Part shown: piece after piece, positions 45,725 to 57,864 of the stretch
How the letters are laid out: each line of letters opens with the position of its first letter
Numbering within the stretch: position 1 is the first letter of the stretch
Source: Sclerodactyla briareus
Lineage: Eukaryota > Echinodermata > Holothuroidea > Dendrochirotida > Sclerodactylidae
NCBI GenBank assembly: GCA_026419785.1
Contig: JAODTK010005010.1
Coordinates: forward strand, 1 to 64,000
Length of the DNA stretch: 64,000 nt
Reading direction: 5' to 3'
Made by a program: the position numbers and the translations under genes
The notes under the pieces: generated by a model
Told to the model about the DNA's origin: nothing
Databases searched by the model: none
The model's input: only the letters and a program-made list of their open reading frames with translations

Positions 45725-45990
45725 AGTGTTCGGGGTATTATGGTTTTGGCCGTGGTCCCGCCGTCTCCGCCGCCGCCGGCTCCGTCGCCGCCGGCTCCTT
45801 TGGCGGTTAGCGCTCTATTCTTTAACAACTTATACGATGACCCAAAACTTGGTACACCGTCTATGAGTAAAATCTCGGATAAGTTCGGAAAGGGCTATAT
45901 CGTTTATATTGGTTGCCCTCTATTTCGCAGTTTTTTCGCAAAATTTTCAAGTTAGTACGATTTACAAGAAACGTGTGGTTGTGGGTAGAT
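45725..45990 (+). repeat. Family E, copy 4
   Basis: GCCGTCTCCGCCGCCGCCGG, CCCAAAACTTGGTACACC, AAATCTCGGATAAGTTCGGA, CTCTATTTCGCAGTTTTTTC and GTGGAGCCGAAAAAAC follow the order of copies 1-3. Confidence 0.6.
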
Positions 45991-46069
45991 GGTGGAGCCG
46001 AAAAAACATGGCGACAATTTCAAGGTCATCCGAGGTCAAGTTTTGCATTCTTGGCCAGTAGCCTAATTT

Positions 46070-46510
46070 ATAGCATAAGGTAGGTGATATTTCAAACTTA
46101 ATTGGATTTCATGAAACTTGGTGAATAGGGCCCACTATCAGTGCCGATGGAATTTCCTAATGTGGCCGAGGTCACTGGAGGTCATCTTGCATGACTAATT
46201 TGCATAATAGTTGCCCAATTAGCAATTAGGCAAATTTATAAACTTTGTTGGATTCTCACGAAAAATTGGTGAGTAGGATCTTCTAACGGTCACGATAAAT
46301 TTATTCAATGCGTTGAAATCACTGAAGGTTTATGTGTGGTTATTTAATATTCGTTAGCATAATTAGAATAATTAATGACCATTATTTCTCAACTTAGGGA
46401 TTTTGACGAAACTGTGGTGAATAGGGACCTACTACCAGTCATGATAAATTTATCAATAGAGATAAGATCACTGGGAAAGTTGTGGGACTTTAATTTTCAT
46501 ATTCGTTGCC
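46070..46510 (+). repeat. Tandem family C, about three units of 140 bp
   Basis: AACTTGGTGAATAGGGCCCA (46128), AAAATTGGTGAGTAGGATCT (about 46263) and AACTGTGGTGAATAGGGACC (about 46411) mark successive units. Each is followed by a cagt/gatgg or cacgataaattt block and a cactg-gaggt block. Confidence 0.7.
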
Positions 46511-46519
46511 CGGATCAGT

Positions 46520-47590
46520 CAAAATGATGAGTTTAATACTTTTTCGCAAGAACATTGGAATGTTCATTGGAATGCAATATGGCTTATAGGAGTGGATGGC
46601 CATCACTGGAGTGTACAGTTTCATACAAACCGCCCTGTCATGAAGGTCAAGCGTCATTAAAGGTCACTTAGGGGTCAAAAACTTATTTTAGTACCTTTTC
46701 GCAAATAGCATGGGTGTGTTCATCAGAATGCAAAATGCTCTAGGATGGATGTATCACTGGAGGTAAACAATTATCATAAATAACTTTCATACAGTTAAAG
46801 TCATTCGGGGTCACGAGGGGTCAAAAACTGTTTTTGGCTATAATCGGAGAATAAATCTGCGAAGGCTGGATGGTTCACCATTGTGATATAATTGTTGACC
46901 GGAATGTGTGGACCTCTGACTGAATTGACCTCGTCGGTGGCCATGTGGGATTAAAGTCGAATCTATGAATAAATGTGCTATTTAGGAGTTACGGGCAAAA
47001 AAACGTAGAAACTGGGTATTTTGGATATGTGATAGAGGTTTGTGTGCTTTATGGGAGGAAACAACTCCGCTGTCGAATCGGACACTTACTTTGTAGTTAC
47101 AAGGGTCAAAGTTCAATTTATAACTTTTTCGCAAATTAACATTGGACATGTTCATTGGAATGCAAGACGCTTCTAGGAGTGGATGCATCACATGGAGTGT
47201 AACATTTTCATAAAAAAAACGCCATGTCATTGAAGGTATAAAGCCACTTAGGGGTCAAGAACTGACTTTAGTACTTTTTCGCCAAATATAAGCACTGGGT
47301 TTGTGTTCATCGAATGGCAAAATGCTCCTGGGAGCTGGATGTATCACATGGAGAGAACAATTCTCATAAAAAACGTCATATCATTAAGGGTCCTTCGGAG
47401 GTCACTTAGGGGTCAAAACCTGTTTGTTTTGGGCTATAATCGGAAAATTGAATAGCGGCGAAGGCTGGCTGGTCACCATTGGATATAATTGTTGACCGCA
47501 TGTGTGTGACCTCTGACCGTGAATTTGACCTCTTCGGGGTGGCCATGTGGTTAAGGTGAATCTGAATAAATGTGCCTTATTTAAGGACGC
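46520..47590 (+). repeat. Tandem family D, higher-order array
   Basis: A basic unit of about 150 bp is repeated: GGGTCAAAAACT, TTTAGTACTTTTTCGCAAAT, GTTCATCRGAATGCAAAATG, AGGAGTGGATG, CATCACATGGAGTG, TTTTCATAAA. Longer blocks including GGCTATAATCGGA, TCACCATTG and TGTGTGACCTCTGAC occur twice, about 580 bp apart. It continues family C without a break and is the inverted partner of 1-430. Confidence 0.75.
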
Positions 47591-48040
47591 ACCGCGTCCG
47601 GGGATGTAGGGGTGCCTCATAAACAATTAACAAAGTGCATTAGGGAATGACCCATTTACTGGACACGTTGGCGCTTCACAAGTCTATAAAATGTCTTCTT
47701 TCCACGAATATTGGCCGGTTTCAGTCACCAAATTCGTGAATAAGAGATGCGGGGTGGGGGGGGTATATACTTCTGGCCGTTTTTACCCGCCCGACATTTT
47801 CTAGTTGACAAAGTTCGATGGTTCATGAAAAAAAAATCTGTGTACTTGTATGAAGAAATTAAACAAACTGCTTACATATCTTTTGTTCGTCCCAATAAGG
47901 ATATCTAATCCGCGAGTCGGTGTGGGACCCATCCGGAGAGATTATACATAAATTGGTGATGAAGCAATGACTGTTCTGAGAGTTAAGGGATCGTCTAGTC
48001 AAAGCTATTATGGAGAGTGTGTCCAGAAGGGTAGAATTTA
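47591..48040. other. Stretch without a recognisable gene
   Basis: Contains a G run near 47756-47763. Nothing else is recognised. Confidence 0.35.
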
Positions 48041-48044
48041 GTAG

Positions 48045-48250
48045 ATGAGGTGGTTCCGGTATGTTGAAAGGAAGGATGACAGTAAATGGGTCAAGAAGTC
48101 CAGTGGAGATTAGGTGGCGGTGCGAGGTAGCCCTCGAAGAATTAGAGTGGAGATGTGCCGCAGCAAACGTGGCTGCCAAGGGTGATATGACCATGCAATT
48201 GACCAGAATAGTGGAGTGAAGAAGGTTGTACGTTGGGTTTTCCGTCTTCA
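48045..48250 (+). pseudogene. Non-LTR retrotransposon ORF2 C-terminal fragment
   Basis: The plus strand reads MRWFRYVERKDDSKWVKK, then after a stop RGSPRRIRVEMCRSKRG. This is the family signature arginine-tryptophan-phenylalanine-glycine-histidine-valine-x-arginine followed by arginine-glycine-arginine-proline found at the ends of several LINE polyproteins (here the glycine-histidine pair is changed). The 130-codon minus frame over the same bases is its shadow. Confidence 0.6.
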
Positions 48251-49379
48251 CTCATGCTGACGTGAAACAGTCATGTGATGATGTAACAGGTAAATCATGT
48301 TTATTTCAACAAAAAAAATACAAAGGAAACTTTTGGGAGAACCAGGATACCATGGCCCAAATAGTTTTCACAGGCTGGACAATTCTTTGATTCCTTTCCA
48401 AAACATCTGGGACAAACCTGCCTATTTGTATGACGGGTTCAAACGAAATAGCAAGATTCCAGATGAAATAACACTAACTGCATAGGTGATATCTGAGTTT
48501 GTTTCATGAGTTTGTAGGGTCATACACAAATTTCGCTTATAAATACACCCGGATGAGCATTTTATCATCCCATGGTCTTTATTCAAGGACATGTTAGCAT
48601 AATACTTGGAATTCCAATGTGAGACAAAAACTGGATTGTATAGCATCATTGTTCATTCATGATAAATTGGAGCGAGACTCGCGTTACGTGAAAAGGACAA
48701 GAAAAAAACTCATCTTTTTCTCCTCATATTTGTCCCAAATTATACACAACAGAAATTCATAACATCAAAGTGTCATAGTCCATGTGTGAATGAGAAAATG
48801 ATTGTAGTCAATTAGAACAATTTTCAAGAAATGATTAAAATGTCAATCAATTAGTGTGACTCACATTCCCTGACTCACCGTTTACAGTTTGTCACTCAAA
48901 CTGATACAAAAATTGTCAGATTAGACAGAAATCATTAATGGGGACCAGAAAAAAAAAGACAAAGTATATGGGAAATCAACTCTCAGTTACAAATTATGAG
49001 CGAAAATCCTGTTTTTGGAGGATATTGAATGAGTGTATATAGTAATCAAACTACAGTCACTTTTTCAACCCCCAAATTGGAAAATCTGGCAAAAAGTGGG
49101 GATTTTAGTGAAAAATCATACCAAAAAAATTCCAATCCAGATGAAAACAGTTTCAAATTAAGTAATCTGGATACAGTACCTTTCAATCAATACCATCAAG
49201 GTCTTATGGGCGTGTAACTTTGAAGTTATCGCCATATTTCATGTTTTGTGGGTTTTTGTCCCTGTTTGCACTGGAATTGCCCAAAAGAAAACTCCAACCA
49301 AAAATAACTCTATAGGCAGAGGCCTGTGTTTTTCTAATTTCTCCATACTCTTTTGCAGGCTCAGTTCCTACGTTTACAT
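48251..49379. other. Stretch without a recognisable gene
   Basis: AT-rich. Short frames have no domain. Confidence 0.4.
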
Positions 49380-51990
49380 TACAGGCTGTTACATGATTAA
49401 CATGTGCTGTGCACCCCTATTTTGAAATCTTCCATCACTTCCTCTGTGGTGCCATGAACTCCTAGGCGTTGATCCCAAGTTGTTTCAGTTTGCCTTATCC
49501 ACCCATGACTGCGAAGATACAGTGTACTCGGTCATCGGTGAGCAATGGGTATTGGGCAGGAAGCCAGTCTCTGGCTTATATAAAGCCCACCCTGCCGTTT
49601 AATGATGGGATCAATGCCTTTTTTGAATGCCACCAGTTTTTTTGTAAGAACTACCTCTTCGGGAAGACTGCTCCACTGTTGTATAACTCTCTGACTGAAG
49701 AAACAATGTTCCTTTTTGAGTGTTCCTTGTACAATTTTTAGCTGTGCCCTCTTGCCTGAACCATGGCTGTGTGCTCCCTCACCTCTCTGCCTAACTCAAA
49801 CAAATCAACATGAGGAATTTTATCCAGTCCCTTCATTATTTTGAACACTTCAATAACATCAGCCCTTACACGTTCCTTTCCAGTGTTTTAAGCTGCTTCC
49901 GCAAAACGTTCCTAATGTGACAGAGTGCTAAATCCAGAAATCATTTTCAATGCTCTGTACTGTACCCTCTCTATATTGTTAATATCTTTCTGCAGGAAGT
50001 GCCTCCATGCCTGAATACGTACTCTAGATGCGGTCTAAACTAATGATTTGTACAGACGCCATAATGTTTCTTTTAGACTTGTTAGTTATATTTCTTCTGA
50101 TGATTCCAGAGCTTTATTTGCAGCCTTCATTGCCCGGGCCACCTGATGACTCACACCCAGGTCCTCTGAAATAATTACACCCGAATTCTCTTTCTCCGGT
50201 AGTATTATTGACAAAATGTGCTCCTCCATACTGAAACTCATACTTAGATTCTTCCTCCGACCAGCCGACATGTAACGTCTTGCATTTCTTTGTTAAAATC
50301 ATCTGCCAATCAGCTGACCATTGCAAACATCCAAATATGCTGCAGTGCTACACAGTCTTCTTTGTTTGAATCCTTCTGTATAGTTTAGTATCATCTGAGA
50401 ATTTTCAAACTTTACGTGAAATGTCGATATCTTAATATATAAGAGAAATAATGTCCTTAAAAAACTAACCCTGTGTTACAAAACACTTGTCACGTCGACC
50501 AAAGTGACGTTCTCCCTCATCACACCTCTGTTTTCTGTTACTGAGCCAATTGCTGTTCCAATTTTTAGCACATCCTTCAGTGAGGTGTGCGCTCAACTTG
50601 CCCTAACAAGCCTTGGATTGTGAGTACATTTCAAAAGCTTGCTGAAGTCCAAATACAAGTCCGTACTTTTGGTTAGTCTTCCAGAAAAAGCAGCAAGTTT
50701 GTAAGGCAAGAACTTCCTGCACAAAAAAGCCATGCTGTGAGCTATTAATAGTCCATGTTTAAGAAACATGTTCAATGATTTCATGCCTTGATAATGGATT
50801 CCAATAGTTTGCTGACATGTGATGTCAAACTCACCGTTATAGTCTCGGCAAGATATCAAGTTGCCAGGACATATGTATAGAGTAATATTTGCACAGCGCC
50901 ATCATCAGGTACATCCCAGAATGACAGAATTTTCTGAAACAGACGATTAAGCAGCTCAGCGAGGTAGACAGGAAAGTTCTTTAGGACGATGGGATAAAAG
51001 CTTGTCCCCACCAGATGCTTCTCTGACTGTAAGTTGCTCCAACTTGCTTCTTCACTACTTCTGAGTCCAATCGTACAGAAGAAGTCTCTCACCACGATCG
51101 TCAAATTAATTACATTGGCACTGGCATTTCCTCCAAATTTTCATGTGTGAACCACATTTGTAAAAGAATTGTTAGAATTGCTGCCGTCCTAGCTGGTCAG
51201 TAACGCTACCACAATTTCCCTAAGTGGTCTAACTGCCTCTTTTACTTTCATTTTGCTCCTCACGTTGTGTATTAGGCTTTCGGATCACTTTGGATATTGT
51301 CAGCTTAGTCTTGTCTCCAAAGTTTGCTTTTGCAGTCTGATCATGTGATTAAAGATGTTCAGGGAAAATCTGTAAGTTCTATAATCAGGACGTATTCCTG
51401 GAATTCCCATAAACTTTCCACAGTCTTACTTTTTTCTCTTGCTCTTGTCGTTCTAATTATTATTCACCACATGGATTAGACCTTTTCCCGCTCTTCTTGG
51501 TTGGTACATATCTCTCCACTGCCACTCTGCAGGAAGGCTTGAACTTTTCCTGCATCTGATGTACATATCTCAAGTGTCTTCACTAAGGGTATCTCCCATC
51601 TTTACATAATCTCCAAGGCGGAAGTTAAAATAGGTATTCCTCCAGACAGGCAGAGCGCCACACATACAAGTTCAAATGTACCAATCATGGTCACTACTCC
51701 CAAGTGGTTTCAATCACAGACACACTCTCAACAAGGTCCTCATTCGGCACAAGCACAAGGTCGAGGATGTTATCACCTCTGGTAAGCTCCTCCACTAGTT
51801 GTATCAAAAGCAATCCTGTACGAGATAAAAAAAAAAAAAAAAAACCGTGCCCTTCATTCTTGCATGCAATTACATCCAGTTTATTAGTTATGGGGTTAAA
51901 TCTCCAGCCCCCCCCCCCAATTGGAACTATGAATATGTATACTTTGCCCTCCTGATCACACGGAGACCCTTGATTCCTCTTCACGGTAAG
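49380..51990 (-). pseudogene. CR1/L2-type LINE, endonuclease and RT remnants
   Basis: Read from high to low coordinates on the minus strand. 51984-51694 has an endonuclease C-terminal piece (LVEELTRGDNILDLVLVPNE). 51104-50856 has FPVYLAELLNRLFQKILSFW then VPDD, the first RT motifs. 50859-50593 has TDLYLDFSK, the palm A motif with its aspartate. FSDDTKLYRRI lies at about 50403-50370, the catalytic pair present. 50326-50086 has KCKTLHVGWSEEESKYEFQY, the thumb start. The C-terminal end reaches about 49600, with a likely 3' UTR to about 49400. Several frameshifts and stops separate these pieces. The 5' half (ORF1, endonuclease N-terminus) is absent. Confidence 0.75.
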
Positions 51991-53714
51991 TGTTTGTAGT
52001 TTATATAGATGATGCCGATGCCGATCTCAGCCACCACTGAATTTAATTTACAAAACAATGTCATGTATTTTCCAATCCTGACTAGGCTGACCACTGTAGT
52101 TGTCATCTTCAATCTACATTTAAATGATGTTTATAGTAGAGCGCCACATTCCCCTCCATCGCTGTCTGTCGCCTCACATCGTGAAACTGGTATCCTAGAG
52201 TCCTAATTCTGACATTAAAATGTCATAGGTGCCCATGTCTCTGTAACTAATAAAAGGTGGTAGTCATTGCCCCCTTGGATCAAGTTCCAATATGTCTATT
52301 TATTTAACAGACTTTAATGTTTAGTAAAACAACAACTCAAATTCTGACGAACAACTCCCCTATCTAACCGAGTGAGCTTATGACGTTTTTTGCAACCACA
52401 ACCTGTTCCTGTTGCAATAACTAATTCAGTGTGCGGCCTCACTCCCAACTTTGGACGGGGGGAGTGCAGGTTTTGGTCTTCATGTTTTTTTTTCGTTTGG
52501 ATGGGGGGGGGTGGGGGGGGGGGGGGAATGTGCCTCCTAGTATGTCCAACAAGACTGAATCCTAACTTTTACTGCGGACTAGACGAAGTCATACTTAGAG
52601 TACGTGGTTTTCTGTATCTGTGCTGTGAAATGTATTGTTACTGTTAGTTTCCGAAAGTCCCAAGTTAGTCCTAGATTACAAAAAGAACCAATCAATTTTG
52701 TTAGTACGAGTACACAACATGCAAGCACACTGAACGCTGTGATTGTGAAAGGCCTGCATTGACAATATACACTTAGGCCTACCACTACCATACTGTAGTA
52801 GCCACGTAGTTTACGCGGTTTAGCGGAAAGTGAATCACAAACTTACAAGGAGTACCGTGAGGTTGACAATGGGTAGAATGAATTTTCTAGTACGACTTTA
52901 GCTTTACTCATCGGAGGAAAAGAGTCCTTCTGCCCATATACGGTAATCGACCAGTAAAGGAATTATTCAACTTCCCAAGGTCCCACGGGTCAGTCAGTTT
53001 ACTACGAGTATCGCAGGCTAGGCGCCAGCATGTGGCCTATTGATATGGCAAGTCTGTCGAAACGGATAGTGTGCCAGTTGATTATTCGGAATGGGGAATT
53101 CCCCCAAGAGTTAGTAGCGTCACACACAGACCGTATATATGTCTGTGAATCCAACATAAGCTGCACTTCAGCTATCTACGAAACGAGATAGCGCCATCGC
53201 TTGGAGTGTGATTGATTCGAAATTGCACTCCATCTGTTTTTCCACAATAGATCATCAGTACGATACAGAGAGATTGATTGACAATACAATGTGAAGAGAG
53301 AAAGAGTATTAACCCCGGAAACCCGTGGGGGCTTATCGAGAGTTTACTCCCTGAAGCCAGAGAAATAGAGTGAATTAGTATAATAAACAGAAAACTTAAC
53401 AAACAACGATTTTAAATTGTGCACAATGAAAGATTCGATTTTGTTTCGTTGTTGAGGACCCGGGTTGAGGGCATGAAAAAGTTTAGTTGTCAGTGCATCG
53501 CTCCCCACAGTCAAGGAAGTGTCTCATGCTTCACTGGCGAAAACTACATGCAAGTAAACCCGCTCTATATTTCCTTTGCAAAGTGATCGTGTTTCCAAGG
53601 TTCTTCAAACTTTGGCCTCCGTTGACCCTTGAATGATTATTTGAACTGAACCAAAACAACAAGGAAACCATACCACACGACCAGCCGCAAATTCCACTGA
53701 AAACCTAATCTAAT
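51991..53714. other. Stretch without a recognisable gene
   Basis: Long G runs at 52503-52526. Nothing coding is recognised. Confidence 0.4.
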
Positions 53715-53998
53715 CCCACCGACTAACAAAAACGCTAGTCAGGCTGGTGCCTCGACCGACGAACTAGAATAGCGTTTATGACCGACCATTTATTATCTAG
53801 TCGGTTAAATTGTTGACGGACAACTTTGACCGACTAGCACACATTTCAAGACGACTAATCACAAAGTCGGTTTCGACAGATAGATCTGTACTAGCAAAAA
53901 CGTTAGTCGATTTGGGGCCTCGACCGACTGATTTCATCCGACCGCATAAGATATTCCCTCGTCGGTCTCATTAGTCCGTAGCGGACCCGACTAGTGAC
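53715..53998. repeat. CGACTAG-rich repeat element
   Basis: CGACTAACAAAAACGCTAGT (53721) and ACTAGCAAAAACGTTAGTCG (53890) are two copies of one block about 170 bp apart. Each is flanked by GACTA/TAGTC inverted pairs and followed by a GTGCCTCGACCGA / GGGCCTCGACCGA stretch. Between them lie many ACCGACTAG / CTAGTCGGT words. Confidence 0.65.
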
Positions 53999-54745
53999 CA
54001 TGATGCTTGAAGCGGTAATCATTTGGGGTGAACAAACAGAACTTGCAAGAACAATATAGGTTTTGGAATAGATGTATCATGCTTTGCTTTAATTTTTATG
54101 AAGAGCGTTTGATACAAGTTCTTACTCAGTGGACTGTTTTATACACGGTACCGTTTCATGCTACATGGAAGTGCGTTTCTAGTTGCCGCCATGCAGGCGT
54201 TTCGCAATATCAGCACAGTTCTATCTAGGTTGTTGGCATCAGCCCGAGAAGTGCGTGGCTTTTGTTTTAGCCTCTGAAGGGGACTTGCATCATGTCTTCA
54301 TATTGCCCCCCAAAGCGAATTCATTGGGGCAATGGGCACATTTTCCTGTCCGAAGCATATGTCATGTATCTGAATTTGAAAATAAACATCTGCATAATGT
54401 ATGCATGTTTATGCAGATACATTAACCTGAAAAAGGTTCATCAACCTGAAAAAAGTTCATATGAGATTTGTCTGCCCGTCTGTGGCCACTTTGGAAAACC
54501 TATTCCTGCCTGAACTGCCTTCGAAAAATAGTTATTTTTTAGGGAGATCGGCACATTTTGGTCTAGACATTTTATAAGTCATTTAGTAGGCATAGTCATC
54601 ACATTCAGGTTAAATCAGTGGATGGAAATAAGCGTTGCATGACTTGAATTGACAAGTATACCAATCATCCATTACGGTTTTGTAATGCAATCATGCTCCA
54701 ATGTGGATAATGGGCGCCCATAGGTATGAACTGTCTAGAGCTATC
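53999..54745. other. Stretch without a recognisable gene
   Basis: A short direct repeat (AACCTGAAAAAGGTTCAT, AACCTGAAAAAAGTTCAT) lies at 54424-54460. Plus frames at 54028-54513 have no domain. Confidence 0.4.
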
Positions 54746-54749
54746 CCAT

Positions 54750-55795
54750 GGGGGGGGGGGGGGGGTCCCCTAGCAAGTACAGTGGCGGCGCTCGCTCCTC
54801 GTACGGTGGGGCACATGGGGCAGTTCCCCGACTTCGGTTCCGCCCCCAAGTTCCCCCCCCCCACCCCATTGTGAGCGTGCCTAGAGAGGGAAAAACAGGA
54901 AAGAAAAACATTAGAAACCGATACGATTGGTTTGGGGCAAAAGCATAGCGTGGGTCGGTCATTACAGAAAATGTATTACTATTCAATTTTTGGGGGGGAA
55001 ACATATCTTGGGGGTTATGGGGTACCGAGATTTCAATGGAATTCCAGCATTTCTGCATTTATTTTTTACCGGTGTGCACCGGAGGGACTCGCGGAGTTTG
55101 GTGTGAAAATCTCAGGAGTGGCCAACAACGGGCCGTGCTGCAACGCCTGAACCGTGTTGCCGCTTGTAAGCAGATAAGTAAACAAACTTGCAGTGAGCTA
55201 TATTTCAATTCGGCTGCTGCGAGGGGCCTGCGTATCAAACGGATACGACACTACGTGTGAGCAGATGGATTTTTCTCTCAGTAAAATTAGAAATAGCGAC
55301 ATGGGAGACATATTTAAAGCCTGGTAAATGGAGCCTAAAGTACCCGGAAATTAGTGCCAAAAAAAAAATCTGGTACACACTACGCGCTACGATAGTGGCG
55401 CTCCGCTTGGATTAGTATTCCGTACTTCATATTTACCCCCTGAAACGCCGAGGCTGCCGTCGCCACGGGAGCAAGTGGGGAAACAGGGTAATTGCTATTC
55501 ATAAGTAGAAAGGAGGACGTCTGTTGCATGGCATAAATGTGGTCTGACAGTGCAGCAGCGCTACAGGGAGGAATGGGGGTATCACTCCCCGAACTTCGAT
55601 CTTGCCCCCCCCCCTGGTTGTCCCGCCACAAGTTTCGGGCGTCGTGAATAGAGAAAGGAAAAATATCGGAAACCTGTATACGTTTGGGGCAAAGTTAACT
55701 AGCGCGAGAGTCAGTAGTACAGAAACATGTATAACTATCTATGGAGGAGAAACATCTTATGGGTTGGGGTACCGAGGATTCCAATGAACACATCG
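54750..55795 (+). repeat. Pair of direct repeats around a LINE fragment
   Basis: 54770-55060 and 55555-55790 share GGAAAGAAAAACATTAGAAA / GGAAAAATATCGGAAAC, GGTTTGGGGCAAA / CGTTTGGGGCAAA, ATTACAGAAAATGTAT / AGTACAGAAACATGTAT, a GGAAACATATCTTG block and GGGGTACCGAG. A G17-type run opens the first copy and a C run lies in both. Confidence 0.65.
55070..55265 (+). pseudogene. Probable LINE ORF2 C-terminal fragment
   Basis: The plus strand reads VWCENLRSGQQRAVLQRLNR then KQTCSELYFNSAAARGLRIK. The tryptophan-x-x-asparagine-leucine start, basic middle and leucine-tyrosine followed by basic helix resemble the end of a non-LTR RT polyprotein. The family is not certain. Confidence 0.4.
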
Positions 55796-56483
55796 ATTCC
55801 ATAGGCGCAGGAGGCGGGGAGATCTGAGAGCTGTCCCCAAAACCCCAACCCCACACCTCCCACGAAACTTCATCTATTTGTTATGGCCTATTAGGCACCC
55901 AATAGGATATGACTTTGTATGTAGTGGTTAACCCGGTTGGTTTTAATAGTGGTACACCCGTTTAGCCTGCGTCGTCGAACTTTTCCAGAACATGTGACAA
56001 AAAACGTTCTTGTTCTATTCCGACATCCGGAGGGTAGAAATAGTTACATAAAAGGAGAAGAAATGACACTCACAGGTTTGGATTCAAAGGATATGACATT
56101 CCACACTGTAGGAGAAGAGGGTTCTGCAAACAAATTCTGCAAATTCTCACAAAATGGGGATACTCATAGGCGGCGCAGCGGGGAGGGGGGGGAGCTCCCC
56201 CCCCCCCAAAAAAAAACGACCCCCAAGTGGGGGGACCGCCCCCCCCTAAACATGTTCAACCAAATGAAATTTGACAATTAACACCAACATCGAAAAATAA
56301 ACTATCATTATCGATCGGCGAAACATACAGGCCTGAATTAATGTGAAACTAGTATCTTTCTAAGTTCAACAAATGTTGCGGTATCGAACCCGTTGCCGCC
56401 CTGGTCTGCGAATATTCGCAGATTGTAGCTAAATCCGTTAATCTGGCCATGTTTCACCGTCAGTTCCAGGCAGTGTTGGAGGA
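55796..56483. other. Stretch without a recognisable gene, G/C runs
   Basis: ATAGGCGCAGGAGGCGGGGA (55802) and ATAGGCGGCGCAGCGGGGAG (56168) precede G runs and C runs, like MITE ends at 11.7 kb. The plus frame at 55937-56281 crosses these runs and has no domain. Confidence 0.4.
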
Positions 56484-56612
56484 CTCGAGGCGGGCTCGGG
56501 CCTCGTGGCCAGTTTTTGGCGGCCTCGCCTCGGCCTCCGAGGGAGGCGCGGCCTCGGCCTCGGCCTAGGAGCTTCCGGCCTCGGATTTGGGCCGAGGCTG
56601 GGTCGAGGCCGG
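56484..56612. repeat. GGCCTCG-rich simple repeat
   Basis: About a dozen GCCTCGG, GAGGC and CGAGGC words fall within 130 bp, far above the local G+C. Frames through it are arginine-glycine artefacts. Confidence 0.8.
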
Positions 56613-56709
56613 ACAATCTTTTTTTGGCTATTAAATAAAGAAACAAATGAAAATTTTAGTCACACAAATGATGCTTCGGGATTTTGCTGAATTCGCGACA
56701 ACTTGAACT

Positions 56710-57450
56710 TGTAAGCAATTTTGTACATATAGTAATTTCCTACAACCTCTTTCCATTGGATTCACCCAACACAAAACTTTCAAGAAAACCATGATCTCAC
56801 TCTGAGTAATATTTCTACTAGGGTGAGAACAAAGACTTGTGTATATGCTTGACATTCTAGCTGCATCACATGCGTGGACTTCACACTCTCTAGTCAGCCA
56901 CTGTTACATGATGCTCGGTTTAAGCTCGTAGGCTTGTTTTCAACATTCACTTAGCCCATTTCAGCTTTCAATTTACCTATTAACTTTGGTTCATTCATAA
57001 CCATTGGCCTCATCTTACTGTATTCTAATTAGCGGGGACTGCATTTGAGTACAATAAAGGTTATCATGTTTTAGGTATGCTCTTTTGTCTTCGTCAAACG
57101 TCAGTTCTTTAGTTTCTTCTTTTTTTAGTTGTTTATTACTGCGAGTCTGTTTACGTGTTATCTTAAGTCTTACCTGAGGATCAAACTTTCTTTCTGGGAT
57201 AACTTTTCATGTACTATTTCTCAATCTGGATCCTCATATAAAACATTGAGAGAATTCGCGTGGTGTATACCTGTGAACTGTATTTTCGTTTCAGGATTGT
57301 GACAGGTGGTATGGGTCCGACGTTCATCCGTTTGTTTGGGGGGTTTATTTTAGGAAACTCAAAAGAACACAAGGAGCAATTAAGGTTAGTGGGAAATGAT
57401 CGTTCCTTTCATTCAAATTAACACCCCCAAACGAACAAATTACCCTAAAT
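56710..57450 (+). repeat. 5' LTR
   Basis: Begins TGTAAGC and ends just before the primer site. Shared with the 3' LTR in order: TTGTACATATAG, TCCATTGGATTCAC, CTCACTCTG, GGATCCTCATATAAA, GGAAACTCAAAAGAACACAA, AATGATCGTTCCTTTCATTC. It contains a TATA-like CATATAAA near 57233 and an AATAAA at 57053-57058. Confidence 0.8.
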
Positions 57451-57468
57451 TGGTGACCCCGAAAGAAA
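57451..57468 (+). other. Primer binding site, tRNA-Trp type
   Basis: TGGTGACCCCGA directly follows the LTR. The first 12 bases are complementary to the 3' end of animal tRNA-Trp (...TCGGGGTCA plus CCA). The match stops at base 13. Confidence 0.65.
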
Positions 57469-57864
57469 GTTCCCTGATTTTCTGTCGCATTTGAGACGTT
57501 TATAAAAACACTGTACTTCCCAGTGCCACACTAACAACAGAGCACAGTTCAGTTTGACCTCCTTCATAGACTTTGACCTCCTGAGCATAGTCTCACCGGT
57601 TGTCACCCGTTTGTTTCACGGAATCACGGACTCATTAGGTTCTTTTTTTATGATGTATGTGCTATGTGATTGAGACTCAATAGATTTTCAATTGACGGTT
57701 AATAGCTACTGCTACGTTAAAGGGAGAAAAAATATTATTGCACTTCCTGCCCAGCTCCCTGCATATAGGCCAGCGTTCAGTAACAATAACATAAGTAAGA
57801 TTTCATTCAAATAAAACGCTTCATCGAGGAACAAAATAAGTACCACAGGCCAAGGCAGGCAGAG

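Noticed and set aside
47859..48251. 130-codon minus frame
   Set aside because: The opposite strand carries a clear LINE C-terminal signature; this frame is its shadow.
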